Assembly: GCF_024713945.1 (NCBI RefSeq)
Contig: NC_134679.1
Coordinates: forward strand, 1,307,001-1,371,000
Direction: 5' to 3'
Length of the DNA stretch: 64,000 nt
Origin: Dermatophagoides farinae
Taxonomy: Eukaryota > Arthropoda > Arachnida > Sarcoptiformes > Pyroglyphidae
In this document: one piece after another, positions 23,701-39,048 of the stretch
Numbering within the stretch: the stretch's first letter is position 1
Layout of the letters: the number at the start of each line of letters is the position of its first letter
Position numbers and translations under genes: made by a program
The notes under the pieces: generated by a model
What the model was told of the DNA's origin: nothing
What the model saw: only the letters and a program-made list of their open reading frames with translations
Database searches by the model: none

Positions 23701-24753
23701 TAACCGCCACCACCACCGGAATTATAACCACCACCACCACCGGAATTATAACCACCACCACCGCCGCCAGATTTTCCTGCTTTGTAACCACCACTTTTTC
23801 CCTTACCACCTCGGCCACCTTTTCCTTTTCCTTTGCCTTTGCCTTTACCTAAATATATGGATAAAATAAAATTAACTCAGAAAATGGATTAATGCAGATG
23901 ATTAGACATACCACTTGTAGCAACAGCTTTCATCAACAACATGGCCAATGTGTTTTCATCAACATATTTTTTAACTTCACGTTCGGCTTGTTTATCGCCC
24001 AGACCAGGCATTACCGACATTTTCATTTTTCCATAGCCTTTCATTTTCGCACATTTAGGCTTACATTTTCCACCGCCACCGCCTTTATTCATTAAACTTC
24101 CAAATAAATTTTGAAACATTTGAATTTTACCCATAATACCCTTATCCATCATGGGTAATGAAAACGATGCACTGGTATCTAAATCACTACCACTAGTACT
24201 ATTTTTTGCTTTTGTTGCTGACATTGGTGCAACGGCATTCGGTTGGATGGCTGTCGATGCAGCAACCGGAACTGGAACTGATTTGATCGATGAAATCGGT
24301 TTCGGTTGACCAGGTTGAACAACAGGCATTACATTATTATTATTATTATTCAATGGTACAACAATACCGGATAAATTTGGTACAATTTTTGATGATAAAA
24401 TATTTTTAGCCTTTGATTGTGGCGAAACAATTGTTGATATTGTAGATATGGTTGTTGATGATAATGATTGCTGTTCATTGGAAGTTGTTGGTGTCGATGC
24501 TGATGATGATGATGATGATGATGATGAAGAATGTACATCCATAGATGTTGTTGTTGATGATAATTTCGATGATGCAGCAGTAGCCATCGATTGAGATCTA
24601 TATTTATCAATATGTATACATACATACATTTATTATTTATTGAACAAAAGGATTTGGAACAACAACAACAACAAAAAAAAAATGGAAAAAAAATGTCAAT
24701 CAATCAGACAATATTACAAATTCGTATGAATGAACAGTTATCTATTCACTATG

Positions 24754-24784
<31 letters not shown>

Positions 24785-26873
24785 ACATCACGATCAATTC
24801 AATTTCAAATAAAATTGTTCAATTGTAATATAATGGATCAATGATGAATAATAATAAACGGTAGCTACATCATTCATATACTTATTTTGTCAATTGATAA
24901 TCTCTATTTCTCTCTAACTCTCAGCTATATATTATTGTCGATGTATATAATGACAATTTGATAATATGAAAAAAAAAATGAAAATGAAAATGAAAATGAT
25001 AAGAATATATGAATATATGTTTATATATATAAATAGTTACCATTATGATTATGATCGATTGAACGATCAATAATGATGATGATGATGATGGTGATGGTGA
25101 TAGATAGATAATTTTGGTGAGAATATAAATGTAATCCGTTATTTTTTTTATATTCGTTTTATAACGTTTGAAACTATTGTAAAATTGCATTGCATTTGAT
25201 TCTATTTTTATTATTATGATCATCATCATCATCGTTGTCCATTATTTAATCCAATCAGTATATGAAATGTTTATTGGATTATATTGAAGTTGATCGTTTA
25301 CACGATCAAGATTTTTATCAATCCAACAAGAATCATGTTTTCACTGTTACAATTAATTCATTCAATTTTTTTTTGTTCGTAATATAATGATAAATTAGGT
25401 CAAAGGTGAGATAGTGATCTATTATGTGCACAAACATATGCACACATTATTATTATTATTATTATTAAAGCTCTATATATGATAAACAACTGAAAAAAAA
25501 TCTTCTTCTCCATGATAATGATTACAGCCAAAGAACCAGATGGATACATCATCATCATGGTGTATAATGTAAAAAAAAACAACTACAACAACAACAACAA
25601 CAATGATGATGATAATAATGGTTCTGGTCAATGGCCATCTTATGATGGCCAAAAAAAAAGTGGATAAAAATGAAAATGAAAATGAAAATGTTTTTTAGCT
25701 TGATGAACAAAAAAGAAAGAAAGAATAAAATCTCTAATCTCAATAATTGTTGTTGCTCACCAAAAAAAAAACCAACAACAACAACAACAACAACAACAGT
25801 AGTAGAAAGATGCTTATATCATCTGTGTGGATAAACATAGTTTGTTTGTTTTTTTTTTGTTTTTGTTTCAGCTAAAGGTTAATTATACACAGGTAAACAG
25901 AAAAAAAACTATCACAGGTGTATTTCCAAGTATGTTGCTAACCTGTTTAATGTTTTTTTTTTTTTTTTTTTTTTTTGAAAAATTAAATATTTAATTGTAT
26001 AAAAAAAAATTTTATCAAACGACAATCATCATCACTAATTATTTATTACAGGACAAATGTTTCATATGTGTCCAGTGTGTGTGTGTGTGTGTGGTTAGGT
26101 TAACAACAAAAAAATAAAAAAAAATCCACATGACAAACTTACTTCAATTTTGGTATCCTTACACTATCGAATGGTAAAATTTTCGATGGTATCCAACCAG
26201 CTTGTGGTGATAATTCCGGTAAAATTGGTTTTTTCTTTACAGATGGTATCGGTGGCAATATTGTCTGTATTGGTAATTTTAATTTCGGCTGTAATGTTGA
26301 TATTGTCGATATTGATTGTAATGTTTGTTGTTGTTGTTGTTTTAATGATTGATGTGGTTGTTGTAATTTTGACGATTTTGTTGCCATCATACCAGATGAT
26401 GATGGTATGACCATCGTTCCAATAATATTTTTTGTTGTTACCACATTATTTGGTGATGATGATGATGACAATGGTAATGATGATGATGATGATGATGATG
26501 ATGGCACTAATTGTGGTGAGCGTTGTGATGATAATAATAAATGATTAAAATTTTGATGTTGAGGATTAAAATATTGATGATGATTATAATGATGATGATG
26601 ATGATGGTGAGGATTATGATATAAACTAGGTGAAAATGGTATTGGAAATACTTGTTGTTGTTGTGGTGGTGATGGTGGTTGTTGTTGTTGACCAAAAGTC
26701 GTTGATATGATTATTGAATATATCGATATAAAAATCGATAGTAACCAATATTTTTGACTAAAATCATAACGATGATGATGAATTATTCGAAAATCTAATA
26801 GCCTAATTTGGGCCATATCGAATAATAATAATTTATGAATGATAATGATGATAATATTCGAATGTTCATTCAT
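20709..26873 (-). CDS. Secreted Gly/Ser/Tyr-rich repeat protein (silk- or cuticle-like)
   Basis: Four exons in transcript order are 26873-26143, 24597-23912, 23848-22193 and 22135-20709. They have matching phases and sum to 4500 nt (1499 aa). Exon 1 carries a signal-type segment (WLLSIFISIYSIIISTTFG) followed by Gln/Pro/His/Ser-rich sequence. Exon 2 is Ser/Thr-rich and ends in a Cys-containing helical region (GGGGGKCKPKCAKMKGYGK, then LAMLLMKAVATSG). Exon 3 starts with KGKGKGKGKGGRGG, then GGGGYNSG repeats, then about thirteen 21-residue GGYDSGNSGGGYSSGNVGG-type repeats. Exon 4 is Gly/Ser/Asn-rich with a Thr/Pro middle and His and Asn runs at the end. No catalytic domain is visible. The composition suits an extracellular structural protein, but no specific family is recognised. 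The long first intron (1545 bp) is inferred from a GTAAGT donor and a phase-matched acceptor; exon 1 could be a separate gene if that junction is wrong. Confidence 0.72.
22440..23340 (-). repeat. 63-bp coding tandem repeats of the Gly-rich gene
   Basis: There are about thirteen regular 63-bp units, each coding 21 residues of the pattern GGYDSG(N/S)(S/T/N)GGGYSSGN(V/M)GG(S/N)S. Unit variants are interspersed rather than graded, suggesting repeated unequal exchange. More irregular units continue to about 23600. Confidence 0.9.
23636..23765 (-). repeat. 24-bp coding repeats (GGGGYNSG)
   Basis: Six consecutive near-identical units encode GGGGYNSG at the start of the repeat exon, just after the Lys/Gly block. 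They are distinct from the 63-bp array further along the exon. Confidence 0.85.
24598..26142. other. Probable first intron of the Gly-rich gene
   Basis: This 1.5-kb stretch has no supported exon. It holds CAT/GAT tracts, a 24-T run at 25953-25976 and GT repeats near 26078-26092. It begins (minus strand) with GTAAGT and ends with ATATAG. Confidence 0.55.
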
Positions 26874-27602
26874 ATATATGAATGTATGTGATGGTGGTGG
26901 TGATGAAATTTACCAAATAAACACAAGAATTTCAAATGTATTTGAATATTTTTTATGAAATCATTATCGAACGGAGAAAAAAAAACCAAAGAAAATTTTC
27001 ACACACAAAAAACACTGACAAAAAACACAACAAAGTTTAGTTATTTAAAAAAAAAAAAATATTCACACATATAACATGGTATATATTCCGAATTGGGAAA
27101 TGAAGTTGAAGATGCAAAAAAAAAATTTGTCTAAAAATGTGGACATTATTATCATCATCATCGGCAATGGTTGTTGTTGTTGTTACTATTGTTTGTTGTT
27201 GTTGTGGGAAAAACAACCAAAATTGGAATTGATTATATGACTATTTTAACCATTGTTGTTGTCACATACTATGTAATATAGATGACCATCATTATTGTTG
27301 GAAAAAAACATCGAATTTTTTAGAAAAGAACAAACGAATGAATACCGTTATGATAAAAAAATAAAAAATTTTTTTTTTTCATTTTCTGGTGAAAGTGAAA
27401 TGTGTTCACCATCCACAAAGACGATGTTGTCTTTTTATATATGTATATGTATGTTTGTGGACCAACCGATTGAACAAACAAATGGCAAACAAAACAAAAA
27501 AAAAAAAACAACTGAAAATTATTATTATAAAGATGATGCGATTTTGAATGTAAAGAGTCAAACAAACATCCCACCACACCAATTTGCCATCACCTGTGTC
27601 TT

Positions 27603-27635
<33 letters not shown>

Positions 27636-29421
27636 AAGCATCTTCATATAAGAATTTATATATGAATTGAGAAAAAAAAAATGGCAAAATGAAAACCCGA
27701 AAAAGAGAAAATCCATGAATGGTTGGAATAACGATTATGATGATGATGATTTGTGTGTTCGTCTTCGTCGTTGTAGTAAAATAGAAATAGCCAAGTTATG
27801 CAAAAAAAAACAGACAATATGCGAATATATTTTCTCCAAAAAAAAAACTGACCGACCGACCGATTGGTCATCATTCAACAACATGGAACAACAACAATGC
27901 ATTGATTTTTTTTTTCCACTGGACCATCCTTTTTTTTATTTTCTTTTTTTTTCTTCATTTCAACAGAAATTGTTGAAATCTGAATTTGTTTATTATTATT
28001 TTTTTTCTGTTGTTGTTCTTTTTTTTTTGCCCAATGGAAAAATAAATCATTAATTAAGAAACAAAACAGAAGATTTTCTTTTCAGTTTTTTAGTTCGCAA
28101 TACAACAATGATCATTATGGTGGTGAATACACGTAATATTCTCTTTTCTTTTGTTACATCATTATCACCATCAATTCGTTGTTTTTTTGGGTGTCACTTT
28201 TCGTTTTCGTTTTCGTTTTTTGTTTTGTTTGGGTCCCAATATCAAATTTTTTGTCGTTATAATTAAGATGATGATGATGATGGTGATAATCATTTCCTAT
28301 AGGAAAAAAAATTCATTTCCTTTCGTTGTATTTTTTTTCTTGTCTTGTCTTGTCTTGTCTTGTTATAAATAAAGATTTAGTAGTAATTTTGCGTGTGTGT
28401 GTGTGCAAGTGTCAAGTTTTTTGTTATTGTTGTAAATTTCTAGTTTTTACCGGCAAATTTGTAACAAAGGATGACAACGTGTGTTTTTTTTTCATCTTTT
28501 TCTTTGTATTTTGAGCAAAAATTTTCAATTTTCAATTCTATGCATGCATTTCATCATTTTGAAGTGAAAAAAAAATTTCAAACATTCGATTCGTTACGTC
28601 ATATATTTGAGGAGCTTAAAATTTGAATTTTACAAAAAATTTTTTCTCCATTCAAATTATCGGATCAATAGTTGTTGATAATATACACGTGTGTGTGTTA
28701 TTTAGAACAACACAAAACTAAACAAAACGAAACGAAACGAAAAAAAAAATTTCAGAACCGGAACTATACAACAGTGTGTGAATGTGTTGCACAAATGATT
28801 ATGTTTGTGTATGTTTTTTTTTCATACATCAATAAATCTATCATGGTTTTTTTTTCACTGTGCGCTGAGAAGAAAAAAAAAATTTAAAAATTTTTATGTC
28901 CGAAAATTTTTTTGCATATCATGATCGAAGATGATAATAAAAACGAATTTGTATTCCTGACAAACAAAAAAAAAGTCGACAACAGGTTGGAGAACTGAAA
29001 AAAAAATTTATTATTACGATGATACAATTGAAAATGTCAAACACTTGTTGTTGTTGTTGTTGTTGTTGTTGGATAAAATAAAATTTTTTTGCATGATGAT
29101 GATGATGATGATGATATTAAACCATTGGTGTGGAAATATCATCACCGGATATGAATTAATGATTTATATTAGGAAAAAAAATTGAATCGAAATAGCCGAA
29201 TAGAGAATTATCATCATCATCGCTGATTGATTTCATTTGATTGTTCTGGATTGTAAACATTTTTTTTTTTTGTTAATTGTTTTTGAATTGAATGCAGTCA
29301 CACTGTAAAAAAAACTGGTTATTTTTCCATATAGAACGGATTGAGATTGTCATAAAATCAACAAATAAAGTGAAAAAAAATCCCTGGTGGTGAATTAAAA
29401 AACACTCCCACGCACACACAC

Positions 29422-29466
<45 letters not shown>

Positions 29467-32400
29467 CCCATAAATATTTAATAATAACATCATCATCATC
29501 ATGATGAGAAAATTGAAACACGAGAAAAATCTAAATGATGGAACTGCAAAAAAAAAAAAAATTCATGAGAAATATCAAAACCAACTACCACCACCGCCAC
29601 CATAGAGGTAAAGATCAAAGATGGTATTATGCAAATCACGATCATGGAGACACACAGACCAGGGAGAGAGAATTTTTTTTTTTGTAAATAAAAAAAATTC
29701 ACTCACACCGGGTGATCATCAACAGCAACAACGAAAAAAAAAATGTTTCTGAAAATATTTTTCCAAAGAAAATAAAAATTGAATGAAAGATTTTCATTTG
29801 GCATCTTTGATCTTCATTGATGATGGTTATGTTTACGTCTCCATGACCACCGTTGAAATGTGTTCAACAAAAATCAACAGGTTGTTCATTTTTTCTTCAA
29901 CAGGTTGTTGTTGTTGCTGTTGTTGTTGTTGTGGTTGTTGCTGTTGTGTTGTCAGATTTAATTCAAGATATGGATCATGATGATATCATCATTTGCATAT
30001 TTTTTTTATATATATGGGTTTTGAGAATTTTTTTTTTTTTTTTTTGAAATGGTTAAAATGGTTTCATGCTTAATGATTGATTGTTATAAATGTTATGATG
30101 ATGATGTTGGTGATGTAGTTTTTCTTTAGATTATTACGTGTGAATGGTGGATAGAAAAAAAAGTGGAGAAAAAAATATTTTCATCATGATGACCACTGTC
30201 TGTCTACCTGGTGAATATACATCATCATCATGATCATGTTTTTTTTTTATTATTATTATAACCAGTGGTTAATAATAAATTGGCTATTGATATTTTGTGG
30301 TGGTCAAAAATAAAAATAATTTAATTTAATTTAATTTTCTAGCAAAAAAAAAACCCACATTCGAATTAATTTTAAATTGTAAATTTCGGTTCCTTCTCGA
30401 AACAAAAATAAAACAGCAAAAAACGTGAATTGGAATGATGATGATTGATGTATTAATTTGAATATATTAAAAAAAAAAATCTATGCTAATCGTAGCTGTC
30501 AACAACAACAACAACAACAACGACGACAACAACAACAACCACAACAACAACAATCAAATTCTTAATCATTTTTTTCCACTTCAAATACTAGATTAATTAA
30601 CGAACATTTTATTTTCTGGATTTGATAGAAATTCAATCAATCAATCAATCAATTGACCAATCAATTGGGTGATGAAAATGAACATCAACAGGCCATTTAA
30701 AATGATCTATTAACGAATTATTACGTTTGTTTTTCTGTTTTTTTTTTTTTTTGGTCAGAAAAAAAATTGGAAATTTTTTCAACCGTAACGTAAATATATG
30801 GAGACTTTGTGTGTGTGTGTGTTTATAATCAGCCAACCGGTCAAGCTAATCACATCAGAACAACAACAAAAAAAAATATTCACAAATATCGTTATAAGTG
30901 ATTATTAGTTGACCACAACCACCACCACCATCATATTATATCGTTAGCAATGGTGAATAAATCTATAGTTATATCTGAATGAACAAAAAAAAAAAAAAAT
31001 TTCTTTTTGAAAAAGACAGAAATAGCAAAAAAAAAATTGGCATAAATCCGGAAGTGATTGATTAAATTAAATATAGTACCACCACAAAAGAATTTTGATC
31101 GATTTGATTATTATGATGATGATGATGATGATGATCACCATCGTGGTAGTAGTAGTGGTGGTTTTGGTGATGGTTATTGTTATCATCATCCTCGAACTCG
31201 AACTCGAATTCAAACTCAAACAACAACAACAATCATAACGAGCTTCATTCATGTTCATTCATTCATTCATTCAATGGATGGTTTGATGGCGCATCCATCT
31301 TCATCCATTAGATCGAATCGATTTTTTGTATCGATACTATCCTTCAAATAATCGATTGTTGTTGTTGCTGTTTCTTTCATTCAAACACATGAATTGATTG
31401 GATACACACACATACACACACACACAGACCATCGATTGAATCTCAAGCAATCAATCGATTTATGGTATTTATTTATCGTAAAATGTAAAATGAACATCCA
31501 AAAAAAAAACAAAACAAAAAAACAGAGAATAAGGTGTGATATGGTGGTTGTTTTTTTTTGGTGAAAAATCGAAAAAATAGAACCAAAAAAAATAACCAAT
31601 CCACAATTGAAAATTGAAAAATTTAAATTTTAATAAGACAAACAGCAAAAAAAACCGATTTACCTGGTGATGATTATCAAAAAAAAAAAAAAAAAAAATC
31701 GAATTGAATCGAATCCGATTTATATATGTATTATCCAATATCCAATCAATCAATTTTACCAAACAATCAAATGATAATCATATACAATTTAATTCCAATA
31801 CACAATGATTGTCGTAATAATAGTATATAATATACATATATATAGTTTAATCCAACCACATCTAACTCTCTCTTTTTTTTCCTAAATTTGTAATTTCAAT
31901 TTTTTCTCTCTCTCTCTGTACAATAGATTTTCAGCCAATAATTGGATCAATCGATCGATTGATCGATTTAGCTATAATTTCATTTAGTTTCTATTAACAA
32001 CAACAACAACAACAGCAACAAAACTAAAAATAGCGTAAATATTGATTACAATAACAAAACATAAAAAAAAACAGAAAAATTAATAGAAAAAAATGAGTAA
32101 ATAAAATATATTCATAAAATGAAAAAAATTATTATAAACGAATCATTATTGCTATTAGGATAGAATAGGTTACGGAAATAATTTTGTGTGTGTGTGATAA
32201 TAGACAAATTTCATCATCATCATCATCATCATCACAGTTGTCTGTCAAATAATTTTTCGAAACATATTGAAAAAAATGATTGGATTGGGAGAAATTTAAC
32301 ATTTAAAAAAATGAAAATGAAAATGAAAATGAAAATGAGATGAATGAATGAATGAATGAAGATGCTCCATCGACGCCAATCATATTAACTTTATTCATTT

Positions 32401-35400
32401 ATATGGCATCAATCAGCCAGCTAGCCAGCCAGCCAGCCATTCATCCATCCATCGAGATCAGATAATAATGAAATACATGCGGAACCAAAAAAAAAAAAAA
32501 AAAAAATTTCTCCATGTGTCTGTGGGTTTTTTTTCAAATGGACAGCTAGGAAAAAAAATGTGATTTTTTTTTCGTTTGTTTGCTTGCTTGTTTGCTTGTC
32601 TGTCTGTCTGTCTGTCTGTTCGTTTGTTTGTTTGTTTGTTATCCAGAAACGAACCGGAAAAAAAATCCAAACAATGAGAATTAAAAATATGATGGTACAA
32701 ATGAACGAACAAAACAGAAAACAGACTCACAATGATTATTGTGATGTGATATCCAAATGTAATCATCATCATCATTATTAAAGAGCGAAAAAAAATCAAA
32801 AATCAATGCTGGAATGCTACCGGTTTTTTTTTATTGTTGTTAAAAATGAAATGAAAAGTTTATCGATTTTTGTTTTCGATTCATTCGATTCACTAATAAA
32901 TGCACTTTGATTGAACCAATCATGTGTAATCAAACAAACAAATAAACAAAACAAAACAAAACAGAAAAGAAAACGTTCAAAATGATGATGATGATCATGA
33001 ACGAATGACCTGATATATCTGTCGATAAATTTTTTTTTTTTTATTGCCAGCCCTATATATTAATATATATACATCGATTAAATACCAGCTGACAAATGAC
33101 AGATAAACCAGATGTGTGTGATGCAAAACGAAAGAGAAAGTAAACGAAAGAAAGAAAGAAGAAAAAAAAATCATTTTCCATTAAAATTTTGTTCATAAGA
33201 TGATGATGATGCTCATCAATTTTGGCGATATGGTGGACATTGTCCATATGTTTTGGCTTGTCATCAGTGTGTATATATTGCTAAAATAAAATGACCGGTC
33301 GGTCGGTCGGTCGGTCAGTCGTTTGGTTGGTTGGTTAGGTTGAATGGTTAGGTTTTGTATATGATTGAAATGGAGGATTACTGAATGATGAACATCAACA
33401 ACAACAACAACAAGAGAAAAAAAAAGAACAAATAAAAATAAATGGAAATGAAAACGATGATGATGATGATGATGATGATGAACCATGCAAACAATTTTGT
33501 TTATACACATCAAAAAAAAAAAAAACATTGTTTTGATGAACAAATATTTAGCCATGTGTTTTGTGTGTGTGTGTGTGTGTGTACCGTTGATCTTCTTCTT
33601 CTTCTTCTTCCTATATTCTTCTTCCAAGACAAACACACACACACATACAAACAAAAGAAATTAATTTTCGTCAAAATTTTTTTTTCTCGTTTACACGCGA
33701 GAGCTTGGTATTTTTTTTTCCTTTTTTTTCCAAAGAAATGAAATGATGGAATGAACCAGAAACTAATGATGATCATCATCATCATCAAATGGATGGAAAG
33801 ATTCATATATTTAGCTCACAAATCAGTGTGTGTGTGTGTGTGTGTATGATGGGAAAGTCTGTCTTTTTTTTCACAAGATTGTAAAAAAAAAATCAACAAA
33901 TGGGAAAAAAAAATTGATCCAGAAAAAAAACTAGTGTTCATTAATCTACATATATATATTGTCGAAAAAAAATAATGAAAATTGTCTCTTTTTGCGCGTG
34001 CGCGTGTGTGTGTGTGTGAAAAAAAACAAAAATGAAAATGAAAATGAAATTTATTCACAAAGTTCAAAGTTGTTTTGTTCACAATTGACGACACATGACG
34101 ATATAATCAATAAAACAAAAAAAATTAATTCGAACAAACAAAAAAAAACCGTGGCAAAATATTTGACATCATAATCAAAGTTGACAAAAAAAAATATGAC
34201 TAAACTTGACATTCAAATTCCATTTTTCATTTCATTTCATTCAAATTTTCTTGTTGTGATTATGATTATTTTGCATGACTTTTCTCACGATTGAAAAAGA
34301 AAAACAAAAGAATACAACAACAACAACAAAATTGACCATATTGACAATTGATTACCGTGTGTGTGTGTGTTTGACACACACACAGAAATCATCGATTATC
34401 GTCATCATCATCATCTGAAAACGAAGAAAGAGGAAAAAAATTTTTTGTTATTCAAGAGAAAAATAATTCTGTTCCATCAAATTGAATGTTCATCATCATC
34501 ATCATCAATGATGATTTATTATGGTCAATGTTTGATTTCTTTAGGTGTGTGTGTATGAATGAAATGATTGAAATGAAATAAAAGTCATTTTTTTTCACTT
34601 GATTAATCAAGTGATAACCCTTTTGTTTGTGTATGATTTGTTAATTTGTTGTTGCTTTTGCTGTACAAAAAAAAAAAAAAAATAAATACCGGCTTTTACA
34701 TCCTTGTTGTTGTTGTTGTTGGCCATTGTGTTTTTCCATCACCAATAACACATATACACAACAAATTAATGGCTCATCTTCATCATCATCATCATGGTCC
34801 ATTAAGTTTCTGTTTTTTTTTCTGATGATGATGATGACCAATATGTTAAGAATGTATTATTTTACCAATGTGTGGGGAACAACAAAAAAAAAACATTTGT
34901 CATTTAACACATTTTCACCATCATCATCAACAAAAAAAAAACACGGTAAATAACATTAACCGAGCACATTTTTCAATCAAAGAACAAAGTGGCAGCAGCA
35001 GCAGCAAATTTTTCTTTCTTTCCTATTTGTTTTCAGAAAAAGAAAAAAAAATTTTTTTTTTCTTGAAACAAAACAAAACAAAACAAAAAAATTTCCTCTT
35101 CAATTTATAACATTTTTTTTTGTCATTGATGATTGTCATTTGTTTTGTTGTTCACTATCGTTGTTCATTCAGTCGATTGATTCGTCCATCACCATTGTTG
35201 TTGTTGTTGTTGTTGTTGCTGTATTTATATATCACTTTTTATTATCTATGGACAAGATCTATATTTATAAAATGAAACATTTTCTTCTGCGTTTTTGAAA
35301 TTGAAAGATTTTAAATTACCGGTATTTTTTTTTATTATTATTATCATCATCATCTTTATCATCCTTTTTTTTAACAATGAGCATTGATTTCTCAATCTGA

Positions 35401-37456
35401 CCAGCAGAAAAAAAAACGAAAATGTCAGACAGACACAGGTGATGTTATGTTATTATTATTATGGCTCCAATTTCCGACCGTTCTTAGTGTGTTGTTAACA
35501 ACATGTTGCTGTTGTCGTTGTCGTCGATAAAGATTTTGTTTCCCGGTTTCGATTTTTGGATTTCTTTTCCATCACTTTTTTTTTCTTTACACAAAAAGAG
35601 ATTCTTAAGATTTTTTTTTGTTTTTTTTTTCTTTCTCACTTTTATCATCACTCTCACTATGTTGATTGTTTGTATCGTCGTAACAAATATATAATATGTT
35701 ATAATTCTCAGCAAATACAAATCGTCATCACGACGACGATGATGATGATGATGATAATAAAAATCCATAAATAAACAACAATGATCAATCAAATCAATCG
35801 ATTCGATTTCGATTCGAATTCAAGACAATTTTTTGTTCATCCTGGTCGTTTTCTGTGCTTCAATTATCATCATCATATATATTCATTTGGTTCGTTCAGC
35901 CACAAATTACACTGAAAAGAAGAAAAAAAAAGTCGGTAATAATAACGATTACGGGCAAGAACAAAAAAAAAATGACTACCATCATCAAAAAGATGATTTT
36001 TTTTTCTGGAAGAAAAAATTGGAATAAACACAGCAATCATTCTACAAGTGTGTGTGTGTGCCTGTCGACAATTCGCAGTTAATTAATCCAAGATTCCAAT
36101 ATTGATCCAGTCTATGGTATGATTAGCAGTTGTTGCCATCATCGTCATCATCATCATCATTCATCATAATCATGAATGATGACGATGATGATGATTGTGT
36201 TTTTTTTTGTTAGATATTTGTTCAATCAGCTGATGTTCATCATCATCATTTCTGGACCAATCATCCAATGATTTAAATTATTACACAAGACAATGTTTTT
36301 CATTTTGATGTATAGAAAAAAAAATATGTTACCCGTGTTTTTTATATATGATATATCAAAACAACAACAACAAAATGACAGGAGGACAGGTGATGAACGA
36401 ATGCGCGAAAAAAAAATAAATATATCGATTCGATATTTTGCCGAAAATTATAGCATCCATTTCTTTTGAAATGATGACGATGATGATGATATGGTTTTTT
36501 TTTATTTGTATTCAATCGTCAAATAGTGAAAAGATTAACCTATAAAAAAAAATGTCTCCCTCCCCCCATGGAAGAAAAAATTTTTCACTAACCAACCAAA
36601 CGATGATAAAGTTCATTTGAAAATATGAAAATAACGTTAGATATGGATGTCTCTCACCGAAATTTTTTTTTTTGGGCCACTCAATCATTATCAACTCACT
36701 GATGATGTTATTTTCATGTCGATCTTTATGATTTTCATAACAATAATGATGATCATCATCATGATGATGATGATGATGTGTTCATGCCATAATAGATTTG
36801 ATTATCCATAATAACAATACAATATATACCTGAAGGAAAAAAAACATTGAAAAAAATAATTGAAAAAAATTATGTGAACAAAAACAACAACAAAAAAAAA
36901 TCACATAATTCACATATAATGTTACGAATTTTTTTTTTTTTTTGTCTCGTTCAACGATGATAATGATTTCTTTATGGGTGGATCATCATCATCATCATCA
37001 TGAAATGGTTGAGATCATTAACATAATTCTATTCAAAAGAAAATGCAGCAAAAAAAAAAAAATCCGATCAATGAATTTTTGAAATAAAAAATGAAATTAT
37101 TTTTTGATTATGGTGGGTGGTACATCCGTAGGTGTTTATGGTTACAATGACAATTGGAAAAATGAGGAAACAAAACAAATATAATGTGATGATGATGATG
37201 ATGATAATTTGATTGTTATGATGTACGCAATAATCGATCACAATAATCGATTGTTGTTTGATTTGAAATCACGAATCAATAATAAAAAAAAACATCCAAA
37301 TCTAAATACTTAATTTTGATGATAAATGATTTTTTCAATAATCAGTCACTTTATCATGATCATCATGATCATCATTTGATTTATGGTGATAAAATAACAA
37401 TAAATCGATGATTATGATTTCAATTTGATTTGATTTGATTCGTTTGTTCAAGATTG

Positions 37457-37488
<32 letters not shown>

Positions 37489-39015
37489 CTAATTCTCAGC
37501 AGTTAATTGTCATTATTCAAATCAAATTCAATCCATCTGATTTCCGGATTCATTTTCGTTTTTTTTTGTTTTATTCGAATCTCGAAAATAAAATAAAATA
37601 AAATAAGTTATAATTGCAAATGGAAACTTTGACAAAGCCACCACCACGACGACAATAACAGTAATAATAAAAAAAAGCCCGATCATCAGGTTTTTTGTCC
37701 TGTTGAATGAATGAATGAATGATGACCATACAAGGCTTCATCACACCACATCATCATCATCATCATCATCATCTTTATACACTAAATCCAAACAACAGAA
37801 GAATTTTTAACCACTAACTTTGTGGATTATATATATGATGATGAATTATGATTCGAGAAAAAAAAAGAAAAATCCATAAAGATTTACGAGAGAAAAAAAA
37901 ATGAAAATGAAAAAACAAAACAAAACAAAAAAAATCTAAATCTCAATGTGTACGAACATCAAAAAAAAAAAAATTGATATTCAAAACCAATCAAGATGAG
38001 CAATTTTTTTCAGACGATGATGATGATGATTGACTGAATGATGATACATCGATACATCTTTTTTTTCCATTGACTGACTCATTGACCAAACCGATAATGT
38101 TCATCATCATCATCATCATCATATATTCTCAACGAGTGAATAAATTTTCTCCATATAGAAAAAAAAATCTGATGAAAAATAATGACGATGATGATGATGA
38201 TGATGGACCAATTGTGGCTATATATAATGGTCAACAAAATAAAAAAAGAAAAATTATTGGCTAAAATTGGCTTTTTTTTCTTAGTTCCACTTCATTGTTG
38301 CTGTTGTTGTTGTTGATTAATTCGCACGATAGTAAACTGACCGCACTCATCATCATCATCATATTGCACACACACACACACACACACGCATATCTAGAAA
38401 TAATAAATGAATGTAAAGTGGAGAAAAAAATATGTGATCGGCGGAACAACAACGAAATTTCGAATCTAAAATCAATTGATTTGATTTGATCGATTCGATT
38501 GTATATTGATGATATTTATCGATTTTTTGGATGAAATCGATTGATTTTTTCTTTCTTTCTTTCTTTCTATTTCCATTTCTTCATTGTCCAATAATCATCA
38601 TCATCAATATATGGAAAGCAAAATGGTTTTCTTGTTGTGTTAACTGTTAACCAAACATCAACAACAACAACAACAACAACAAAATGATTTTCTTCTCAAT
38701 CACTCAAGAAAAAAAAGCTAAAGTTTTCAACAATTTCAAATTTGAAATAAAAAAAAAAAATGAAAAAAACAAAACAAAGCAACGTGTGGTGGTGGTGGTG
38801 GTGGTGGTATACGCACAAATGTAGTTATTTTTGGGTAATTATTATTGTACCGTATATAACGAATAAATAGAAAATGAATGAATGAATGAATGAAGTAAAT
38901 AGAAAACTTGCGTCTTTTTTTTTATCCAGTTTCCATAACTGGTAACTGGATAATAATTATCACAAATTCATTCAGCATTTTTTTTTTATTTCGTCATGTG
39001 TGTTGTTGATAGATC

Positions 39016-39048
<33 letters not shown>

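Noticed and set aside
31058-31351. 97-codon frame with Asp, Gly and Ser runs
   Set aside because: Composed of GAT, GGT and CAA microsatellites with no conserved segment.
33295-33360. GGTC/GGTT repeats with TTAGG-like words, considered as telomeric
   Set aside because: No sustained (TTAGG)n array; it is a GGTC microsatellite grading into GGTT.
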